Assembly (NCBI GenBank): GCA_023150875.1
Contig: JAKLKC010000032.1
Span: 1 to 64,000 of the forward strand
Source: Myxococcota bacterium
Lineage (GTDB): Bacteria; Myxococcota_A; UBA796; UBA9615; JAKLKC01
Direction of reading: 5' to 3'
DNA: 64,000 nt
A program made the translations under genes and the position numbers. Position 1 is the stretch's first letter. Each line of letters begins with the position of its first letter. The notes under the pieces are model-generated. The model ran no database searches and was not told the DNA's origin. It worked only from the letters and a program-made list of their open reading frames with translations. Shown piece by piece: positions 24,946 to 32,022 of the stretch.

Positions 24946-25685
24946 CCCCACACCACGTCGTCGAGCATGGCCCGCACCCGCTCGGGGGCGTTGAACATCA
25001 GGGCGTCCACCACCGAGAGGTGGGGCTCGAAGGCGGGGCGACCCTGGTCGTAGCGCGCGTCGCCCAGGGCGAGGAAGCGGAGATCCATGCCCTCCCGGCG
25101 CCAGTCCTCGGGGTCGAACAGCTCCCGCCCCCCGGCGGGGTTGACGTAGGCGCGGGCGCCGAGGGCCCGAGCCACCGCCCGCGCCCAGTCCCCGGGGGCC
25201 CGGACGGCCTCCCGGTCGTAGTCCAGCGACGACGAGAACAGGGGCCGGAAGGGCAGGCCCAGGAACGCGCAGGTCCGCTCCAGCGAGCGGGCGAGGAGGT
25301 CCCGGACCAGGTCCCCCTCCACCGCCAGGGCGTCCTCCAGCATCGCCATCACCGGGGCGTAGTGGGGCGCCCTGCGGTAGTGCTGGAGCTGCCTCAGGAT
25401 CCGTCCCCTCCAGTCCCCGTCGGCGCAGATCCGCACGTCCATGATCCGGGCCTCGCGGGAGTGCTTCCGCAGGGGGATCCCGACGTACTGCCACCCCTCG
25501 GCGGGGTGCAACACGCGGTTGCGGTTGACCCAGCCGTGGCGGATGTACTGGGCCTCGTCGAACAGCACGAAGGCGTCCGTCGCCCGGATCAGCGCGAAGT
25601 ACCCCAGGTAGGGCAGGAAGTAGGGCTGCATCATCCCCAGCCGCCCGGCGGGCGAGGGGCGGCCGCCCGTCATCGGGGCCGTCAC
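24942..25685 (-). CDS. WbqC family protein
   Basis: A 247-aa protein with the WbqC signature: MMQPYFLPYLGYFALI near the start, then DEAQYIRHGWVNRNRVL, VGIPLRKHSREARIMDV and the late ARAYVNPAGGRELFD. WbqC-like proteins are found in O-antigen and glycan loci together with DegT aminotransferases and are thought to act on amino sugars, though their reaction is not well defined. The GTG at 25685 has GGAGGAG upstream. Coupling to the aminotransferase gene by ATGA overlap supports a joint role. Confidence 0.9.
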   Translation of the reverse strand: MTAPMTGGRPSPAGRLGMMQPYFLPYLGYFALIRATDAFVLFDEAQYIRHGWVNRNRVLHPAEGWQYVGIPLRKHSREARIMDVRICADGDWRGRILRQLQHYRRAPHYAPVMAMLEDALAVEGDLVRDLLARSLERTCAFLGLPFRPLFSSSLDYDREAVRAPGDWARAVARALGARAYVNPAGGRELFDPEDWRREGMDLRFLALGDARYDQGRPAFEPHLSVVDALMFNAPERVRAMLDDVVWG

Positions 25686-25757
25686 GGTCCAGCTCCTCCG
25701 GGCCCGGGGGGCACCCCCTCGACCCGGGGGCCAGGGTAGTCGGGGCGCCGTCCCCGC

Positions 25758-26468
25758 TCAAGGGCCGGACCGGATCGTGCCGCCCAGGCCGGCCTCGACG
25801 AGGGCGGGGTCCAGGCCGGCCTTGCCCTCCCGGGACACGAACCCCACGTCGCCGCCCCGGGTCGCGTACTTGTCCTGAGATCGCTCCTGGGCGACGGTGT
25901 ACCAGGTGTCCGCGGCGGCGACGAGCCGCTCCCTCAGCTTCGCCAGCTCCTCCCGGGCGGCCTCCTCGCTCCGATCCGCCCCGAACTCCAGCGTGACGAG
26001 CTGGAGTTGCCGCTTCGCGGGGACCACGAACTCGGCCCGGTGGGCCTCGTAGTACTCCTTGAGCTGGTCGTCGTCGAAGTCCGAGTTCCGCACCGTGGAG
26101 TAGACCTCGGACCGGAGGAACACGTCCACGATGGTGCGGCGCACCGCGGGCTCGTCGGACGTCCCGAATCCCTTGCGGCTGGCCTCGATGTAGACGAGAT
26201 CCCTGTCCAGCAGGCCCGCGAGGACCCGCCGGCGCTGCTCCAGGGACATCGTCCCGGGGCCGTCCGGGACGTGCTTCGCCGCCTCGTGGGCGAACTCGTC
26301 GGCGGTGATGGTCTGCCCCTCCACGGTGGCGACCACCGCGTCGTCGGGGGGTGGGACGGCGGCCTCCACACTCCATGGGGCGAGGGCAACGAGGACCAGG
26401 AAGCCGAGGGCCGGGAGGGTCACCTTCGGGCGGGGATGCGGAAGGCTCGCGGATCGGGCGGCGGTCAT
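25758..26468 (-). CDS. Parvulin-type peptidyl-prolyl isomerase, C-terminally truncated
   Basis: A 236-aa exported protein. A signal or anchor segment (LPALGFLVLVALAPWSVEAA) is followed by a SurA/PpiD-like helical chaperone region (TITADEFAHEAAKHV, LEQRRRVLAGLLDRDLVYIEA). A parvulin domain then starts at VVPAKRQLQLVTLEFG and reaches GGDVGFVSREGKAGLDPALVEA. The protein ends at GTIRSGP, just where parvulins continue into the strand with the GYH motif, so about 25 residues are missing. No restoring frame was found downstream. Folding help for periplasmic or outer-membrane proteins is the family role; catalytic activity of this version is doubtful. A six-hairpin array lies directly upstream. Confidence 0.82.
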   Translation of the reverse strand: MTAARSASLPHPRPKVTLPALGFLVLVALAPWSVEAAVPPPDDAVVATVEGQTITADEFAHEAAKHVPDGPGTMSLEQRRRVLAGLLDRDLVYIEASRKGFGTSDEPAVRRTIVDVFLRSEVYSTVRNSDFDDDQLKEYYEAHRAEFVVPAKRQLQLVTLEFGADRSEEAAREELAKLRERLVAAADTWYTVAQERSQDKYATRGGDVGFVSREGKAGLDPALVEAGLGGTIRSGP

Positions 26469-26492
26469 GGGACCTCGGGGCGTAAACGTTCA

Positions 26493-26636
26493 GGCCCCTT
26501 CAGGGGGTGGGGCCCAATCGCGTCAGCGATTGGGCGGGGGACGGCGTCCCCCGGGCGTCGGGCCCGGCCCGATGCCCCGCGGGGGGTTGAAGCGGCCGAA
26601 TTCACTTCGGCCGCGAGGGGGGTCGCGAGACCCCCC
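26493..26636. other. Array of six consecutive hairpins
   Basis: Six inverted repeats follow each other: CCCC/GGGG around 26495-26506; a perfect 10-bp stem GCCCAATCGC (26512-26535); GGGGGAC/GTCCCCC (26536-26552); an 11-bp stem with one wobble (26553-26577); a perfect 9-bp stem GCGGCCGAA (26592-26614); and GGGGGGTC/GACCCCCC with a GCGA loop (26617-26636). The array is upstream of the parvulin gene (minus) and of the TusA-like gene (plus), so it may be a leader RNA, an sRNA or a palindromic repeat cluster. No T-run marks a terminator. Confidence 0.65.
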
Positions 26637-26738
26637 TGAACAGATACCAGCATTCTAACACCGGAGGCCGACCCGGGCCCGCGGGCGGGGCCTTGCCGCG
26701 CGCCGCCCGGGAGGGCTAGTCTCGGGGCCGGAGAGCCC

Positions 26739-26972
26739 ATGACGGAACCGGACGCGGCCCTGGACCTCACGGGGGTCCCCTGCCCGCTGAACGCGGCGAA
26801 GGCGTTGCTGCGCCTGGAGGAGATGGGAAAGGGGCAGGTGCTCCTCCTCACCCTGGACGGCGGAGAGCCCGTGGAGAACGTCCCCCCCACCCTCGCCTCC
26901 GAGGGCCACGTCGAGCTGGGCCGCGAGCGCCGGGGCGACGGGAGGTGGCGGATCTGGTTCCGGGCGGCGTGA
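26739..26972 (+). CDS. TusA/SirA-like protein with altered CPxP motif
   Basis: A 77-aa protein of TusA size and layout: LDLTGVPCPLNAAKALLRLE, then a beta-rich half (QVLLLTLDGGEPVENVPPTLASEGH). TusA proteins carry sulfur on the Cys of CPxP and hand it to tRNA-thiolation or other sulfur pathways. The Cys (residue 15) is kept, but the motif here reads CPLN, so the second Pro is replaced by Asn. Sulfur transfer is therefore possible but not assured. The gene is alone on the plus strand after the hairpin array, with GGAGAGCCC before the ATG. Confidence 0.82.
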   Translation: MTEPDAALDLTGVPCPLNAAKALLRLEEMGKGQVLLLTLDGGEPVENVPPTLASEGHVELGRERRGDGRWRIWFRAA

Positions 26973-26996
26973 CGGCGCCGGGCACGCCCGGGCAGC

Positions 26997-29900
26997 TCAG
27001 GCCGCCCGCGTCGCGTCCCCCGCCTGGGCGTCCTCCACCGGCTCCGGCAGCAGCAGCCGCACCGCGGCCCCTCCCCCCTCCCGGTTCTCCGCCCAGATCC
27101 GACCGCCGTGCTGCACCACGATCTCCCGGGTGATGGCCAGTCCGAGCCCCGTGCCGCCGGCCCTGGCCCGGGCGTCCCCCGCCTGGGCGAACTTCTCGAA
27201 GATCGTCTCGATCTGGTCCGGGGGGATCCCCGGCCCGCGGTCCAGGACCGCCACCTGGACGAAGCGGGTCTTGGAGGTCCCGTGGCCGGGAAAGGGGGTT
27301 CGGGATCGCCAGGTCGTCACCCCGTCCTCCAGCTCCGGAAGGTCCACCCTCCGGGCCTCGATCCGGAGCGAGCCCCCATCGGGGCTGAAGCGGGCGGCGT
27401 TGGCCAGCAGGTTCACCAGCACCTGCACCAGCCGGTCCGCGCTCCCCCAGATCCGCGGGGTGTCGCCCGGGACCTCGACCGCCAGGGTCAGGTCCCGGGG
27501 GGCGAAGAGGGCGGCCATCTCCCTCCCCGCCCGGGCCGCCACCGTGCCCAGGTCCACTCGCTCCGGCTCCCAACCCCCGCCCGCCCCCTCCAGGCGGGCC
27601 AGGTCCAGGATGCTGTTCACCATCCGCGCCAGGCGCCGGGCCTGGCCCTCCATGGTCTCCAGGAGTTCCCCCCGCTCCCCCTCGTCGACCTCGGGGTCCT
27701 TCAGCAGGTGGCTCGACGAGATCATCGCCGCCAGCGGGGACCGGAACTCGTGGGCCAGCACCCCCATGAGGTCGGCGCGGCGCTTCAGGGCGTCGAAGAG
27801 GCGGGTGTTCTCCAGGGCCAGCGCCGCCTGCTCCGCGATGGCCTCCAGCAGGCGCTGGGTGCCGAGGTTCTGGGCGGGGTCCGTCAGGCGCTTGCTGTCG
27901 ACGTAGATCACGCCCACCAGCCGGTCCTGGCGCAGCATCGGCACGCACATCACCGAGCGCAGCCGCATCGCCACGATGGAGCGGCGATCCCGGAGCTCGT
28001 CGTCGGAGTCCACGTCCGCCGACACCACCGCCTTCCGCGTCTCCATCACCCGCCGCACCACCGTCGTCGAGTGCAGGCCTCCCCCCTCCACCTCGGCCCG
28101 GCTCATGCTGCGGCCCGAGGTGAGCTGCACCCGCCCCCCCTCGTCCAGAAGCAGCAGGCAACCCCGATCGGCGTTGGCCAGCTCGATGGCCCGGTCGAGG
28201 ATCAGCTCCACGGCCTCCTCGGTGGAGGCGGCGTGGGTGAGGGTGCGGGTGAAGTCCAGCAGCAGCTCCAGGTGGCGGACCGATTGCCGGCCCGGGAGCC
28301 CCGCCAGGGCGCCCAGCTCGGCGACCTGCAGCGCCCCGGGGGGCGCCTGGCGCGAGGTCGCCCGGCGCAGGAAGTGGCGCGCCCCCATGTCCCGGAAGGC
28401 GTCCGCCGCCGCGGCCAGCCTCGCCTCGCCGTCCCTCGCCCGGCCGGACGCCACCAGGGCCTCGCCCTCCAGCAGGTCCAGGCGGGCCAGCTCGAAGCGG
28501 GCACCCCCCTCCCCCAGGAGTGCCCGGGCGGACGCGAAGCACGCCGCCGCGGCCTCCGGGCTCCCCCGCGCCGCCAGGGCCGCCCCCTCCACCGCGCGGG
28601 CGTTGCCCTCCTCCAGGGTCAGGCCCAGGCGGCGCGCCGCCTCCCCCGCCGACGAGGCGAGGTCCGCGGCGACGTCCGCGCGCCCCCGGTGGAGCGCCAG
28701 CTCGGCGCGCCGCCGGGCCAGCTCGGCCTGCTCGTCCTCGGCCCCCGTCTCCACCGCCAGCTCCTCGCACCGGGCGAAGTGGGCCTCCGCCTCGTCGAGT
28801 CGGCCCGCCAGCACCTCCGCCTCCCCCAGGTTGCCCAGGGCCATCGCCCAGACCCGCCGGTGGCCCAGCTCGGCGGCGAGCTCCGCCGCCCTGCCGAGCC
28901 GCTCCCGGGCCCGGTCCAGGTCCCCGCAGTCCCGGTGGAGGGTGCCGATGTTGTTCAGGGCGTTGACCAGCTCGTCCCTCGCCCCCACCTGCTCGCAGTG
29001 ACGGGCGAACCGCTCCCACCACCGCAGCGCCGCGACCCGATCCCCGAGGAGGTAGGCGACGATCCCGAGGTTGTTGTCGAGCCGCGCCACCTGGGAGGAC
29101 CGTCCCAGGCGCTCGAAGACCTCCCGCGCGGCCTCGTAGCGCCGCGCCGCCTCCTCCAGCCGACCGGCGAGGCGGGCCACCGTACCCAGCTCGTTCAGGA
29201 TCGCCGCGGCCAGCGGCCCGTCGCCCCCCCCCGGCAGCAGCGAGAGGCCGCGCTCCAGGAACCGCGCCGCGTCGTCGAGCCGCCCCTCCCTCCAGCACGC
29301 GGTCCCGACGATCCGCGCCGCCCGGGCCTCCGCCTCGACGTCGCCGAGCCCCCGGGCGAGTCCCTCGGCCTCGCTGGCGAGGGCCCGCGCCTCGGCGTTC
29401 TCGCCGCACATCATCCGGGCGGACGCCTGCTCCAGGAGGTTGGCCAGCCGCGCCGCGCCCTCGTCGGGGGGGATCTCTCCGGCCGCCCGGGCGAGGCACT
29501 CCAGCGCCTCCCGGAAGCGTCCCCCCTGGGTGAGGGCCTCCCCCAGCCTCTGCCTCCATCGAAGCCCGTGGGGCAGCCCGGTCCCGTCCCCGCCGAGGGG
29601 AGCGGGTGCCTCCCCCCCGATCAGGCGCTCCAGGACCTCCACCGCGTCGGCGGGGCGTCCGGCGCTCAGGGCGAGGTCGGCGACCCGCTCGTCGAGCCAG
29701 GAGCACAGGGGGGAGGACTCCGCCTCGGGCAGGCATCGCCTCGCCCCCTCCATCAGGCGCAGCGCCCCCTCGGGATCCCCGAGTGCGACGTCCCGGGCGA
29801 CGGCGGCCTCGATCCACGGCACGGCGTCGGTGACGGCGCCCGCTTCGACGAGGTGGCCGGCGATCTCCCGCGACCGCGCCTCGGCGCCGGCCCCCTGGGA

Positions 29901-31877
29901 CAGGACCCGCGCCGCGGTCCGGTGGAGCTCCCGGCGCCTCTCCCCGGGGATCGCCGCCCGCACGGCGTTCCGCAGCCGCCCACCGGTGAACGTCGCCGTG
30001 CCACCCCGCTGGCGGCGGATCCATCCCTCGTCCCCCAGCAGCGTCAGGGCCGCCCCGAGGTCGGCGGGGTTGCAGGCCACCATGCGGGCCGCCGCCCCTG
30101 GCGCGAAGGGATCCCCGAGCACCGCCGCGGCCTCCAGCACCGAGCGGGCCCAGCTCGGGAGCGCGGTGAGGGCCGCCGCCTCGGCCGCGGTCTCCACCGG
30201 GTCCAAGGCGCCATCCGGCAGGGCCCGGAGGGCGACGGGGTCCACGAACCATCGCGCCGAGCCCCGATAGAGGACACCGTGCTCCGACGCCCGCTGGAGC
30301 GAGGCCAGCAGGGCCTCCGGGAGCCCGCCGGTCGCGGCGTGCAGGGGCCCCGCCAGCAGCGCCCCCTGGTCCACCTCCCCCAGCAGCTCGTCGAGGAAGG
30401 CCGGGATCGCCGCCTCGTCGAACGGGGGAAGGGGGACAGCCGCGGGGGAGTCCGGTGCGGCTTCCCCCGGCTGTGCCACCAGCAGGGAGAGGCGCCCGGC
30501 GCCGACCTCCTCCCCCAGGGCCTCCAGGAAGGCCGACGACGCGGCATCCACGGACTCCGGCAGGTCCACCAGGACCGCGTGGGGGAGGGTCGGGACCCGG
30601 CGCAGGAGTCCCATCGCCGCGGCGACGAAGCGGGTGCGGGCGTCGTCCACCCCGGCGGCCCCGGCGAGGGAGTCGGCCTCCCCCCTCAGGACGCGGGCCG
30701 CCTCCCGCAGCGGCTCCGGGAGGGACTCGATCCCGTCCCACACCGGCTGCCCCAGGGCCCCGAGCACGACGCGGATGGCGTCGAGGGGTCGGGGCATCGG
30801 AGCGACCAGGGCGGCGTTCCAGCCCAACTCCGAGAGGCGGGCATGCACCGCCCGGAGCAGGTGGCTGCGCCCCGTCCCCGGTGGACCGACGACCCGGGCC
30901 GCCCCCCGGCACCCCTCGGGAGACGCACCGAGGCGGGCGAGCAGGTCCGCGACCAGGGGGCCCCGGCCCACGAAGCGGCCGGAGCGCGCGTAGCGGCGGA
31001 GCAGCCCCACGGGGTCCGCGCCCCCGTCGCCGCCCGCGACCCTCCGCAGGTCGGCGGCGAGCTCGGCGGACGAGGCGTGGCGGAGGGCCGGCTCCTTCTC
31101 CAGCAGCCGCAGCACCGGCGCGTCGAGGTCCGTGGCGCCGTCCTCCCGCAGGGTGGAGGGGGCCGGCGGCACCTGGGAGACGTGCCGCTGGAGCAGGCGC
31201 GCGACGTCCTCCTCCTGGAAGGGAGGCGAGCCGGCGATGAGCTCGAACAGCATCACGCCCGTGGAGTAGAGGTCGCTACGGGCGTCGCAGGCCCCTCCGG
31301 AGAGCATCTCGGGGGCGAGGTAGGTGGGGGTGCCCCGGACCTCCCCGGCTTCGGCCCGCCCCGCCATGCCGAAGTCGGCGAGGCGCGCGGGGGGAGGCGG
31401 CGCCCCGGGCTCCCACGGGGCCGCAAGCAGGAGGTTCTCGGGCTTGAGGTCGGCGTGGACCATGCCCCGCTCGTGGAGGAGCTGGAGGGCCTCGACGACG
31501 GGCAGCAGGAGCTGGGCGGCGTCCGCGGGCCGCAGCGGAAGGGGCGCCGCCGAGAGGGGGCCCCCGGCCAGCAGCTCCATGGTGTAGAAGGGGCGGCCGT
31601 CCCCCGTCGCTCCCAGGTCGTGGACCTCGACGACGCCCGGGTGCCGAAGCTCGGAGAGGAGGGCGTACTCGGCGCGGAGGGGGCCGTCGCCGCGGGCGTC
31701 CTGGGCGACCTTGACCGCGACCTCGCGGCCGAGGTGGGCATCCCACGCCCGGTACACCACGCCGACTCCCCCTCGCCCCAGCTCCCGAACGCTCCCGTAT
31801 CGCGGGCCGAAGTCGGGGGTTCCGCCGAGCCCCCGTGCCCCCTCCTCCGGGGGCGGAGCCACGTCTCGCTCGTCCAT
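26997..31877 (-). CDS. Ser/Thr kinase - ATPase - TPR - GAF - histidine kinase fusion
   Basis: A 1626-aa multidomain signalling protein. A PknB-type kinase domain (about 25-290) has the VAVK Lys56, catalytic HADLKPEN (141-148) and DFG (168-170). An AAA/STAND-like ATPase follows with Walker A VGPPGTGRSHLL near residue 340. About 450 residues of helical TPR repeats come next, then a GAF domain, a HisKA helix with His1376 in VLAHEFRSPLAAMI, and a HATPase_c domain (DRGPGIPPDQI, GGTGLGLAI). Every key catalytic residue seen is intact, so one chain may have both Ser/Thr and His kinase activity. The architecture is known from myxobacteria and cyanobacteria; the input is unknown. No receiver is attached. 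Start ATG 31877. Confidence 0.93.
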   Translation of the reverse strand: MDERDVAPPPEEGARGLGGTPDFGPRYGSVRELGRGGVGVVYRAWDAHLGREVAVKVAQDARGDGPLRAEYALLSELRHPGVVEVHDLGATGDGRPFYTMELLAGGPLSAAPLPLRPADAAQLLLPVVEALQLLHERGMVHADLKPENLLLAAPWEPGAPPPPARLADFGMAGRAEAGEVRGTPTYLAPEMLSGGACDARSDLYSTGVMLFELIAGSPPFQEEDVARLLQRHVSQVPPAPSTLREDGATDLDAPVLRLLEKEPALRHASSAELAADLRRVAGGDGGADPVGLLRRYARSGRFVGRGPLVADLLARLGASPEGCRGAARVVGPPGTGRSHLLRAVHARLSELGWNAALVAPMPRPLDAIRVVLGALGQPVWDGIESLPEPLREAARVLRGEADSLAGAAGVDDARTRFVAAAMGLLRRVPTLPHAVLVDLPESVDAASSAFLEALGEEVGAGRLSLLVAQPGEAAPDSPAAVPLPPFDEAAIPAFLDELLGEVDQGALLAGPLHAATGGLPEALLASLQRASEHGVLYRGSARWFVDPVALRALPDGALDPVETAAEAAALTALPSWARSVLEAAAVLGDPFAPGAAARMVACNPADLGAALTLLGDEGWIRRQRGGTATFTGGRLRNAVRAAIPGERRRELHRTAARVLSQGAGAEARSREIAGHLVEAGAVTDAVPWIEAAVARDVALGDPEGALRLMEGARRCLPEAESSPLCSWLDERVADLALSAGRPADAVEVLERLIGGEAPAPLGGDGTGLPHGLRWRQRLGEALTQGGRFREALECLARAAGEIPPDEGAARLANLLEQASARMMCGENAEARALASEAEGLARGLGDVEAEARAARIVGTACWREGRLDDAARFLERGLSLLPGGGDGPLAAAILNELGTVARLAGRLEEAARRYEAAREVFERLGRSSQVARLDNNLGIVAYLLGDRVAALRWWERFARHCEQVGARDELVNALNNIGTLHRDCGDLDRARERLGRAAELAAELGHRRVWAMALGNLGEAEVLAGRLDEAEAHFARCEELAVETGAEDEQAELARRRAELALHRGRADVAADLASSAGEAARRLGLTLEEGNARAVEGAALAARGSPEAAAACFASARALLGEGGARFELARLDLLEGEALVASGRARDGEARLAAAADAFRDMGARHFLRRATSRQAPPGALQVAELGALAGLPGRQSVRHLELLLDFTRTLTHAASTEEAVELILDRAIELANADRGCLLLLDEGGRVQLTSGRSMSRAEVEGGGLHSTTVVRRVMETRKAVVSADVDSDDELRDRRSIVAMRLRSVMCVPMLRQDRLVGVIYVDSKRLTDPAQNLGTQRLLEAIAEQAALALENTRLFDALKRRADLMGVLAHEFRSPLAAMISSSHLLKDPEVDEGERGELLETMEGQARRLARMVNSILDLARLEGAGGGWEPERVDLGTVAARAGREMAALFAPRDLTLAVEVPGDTPRIWGSADRLVQVLVNLLANAARFSPDGGSLRIEARRVDLPELEDGVTTWRSRTPFPGHGTSKTRFVQVAVLDRGPGIPPDQIETIFEKFAQAGDARARAGGTGLGLAITREIVVQHGGRIWAENREGGGAAVRLLLPEPVEDAQAGDATRAA

Positions 31878-31983
31878 GCGCTGGTCCGCTCCTCCGTCCG
31901 CGGTGGTCCCCGCAGGCGTTTCGGCGCAGCGGGGGAGGACTTGAGTGACGGGAGGGGCGGTCCGCCGCGGCGGGGAGGAGGCT

Positions 31984-32016
31984 GGGGGGGGAGGGAGGGG
32001 CGGGGGGGGGGGCGGG
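31984..32016 (+). other. Long G-run region (potential G-quadruplex)
   Basis: Runs of 8, 3, 4, 11 and 3 guanines separated by single A or C bases lie on the plus strand between the subtilase stop and the kinase start. It fits the pattern for a G-quadruplex. The minus-strand transcript would carry the C-rich version. The 11-base homopolymer (32002-32012) is also a possible sequencing or slippage site. Confidence 0.6.
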
Positions 32017-32022
32017 TCCGAC

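Noticed and set aside
25740-25770. Frameshift as the cause of the short parvulin
   Set aside because: Neither alternative frame downstream continues the parvulin fold, so a simple sequencing frameshift is not supported.
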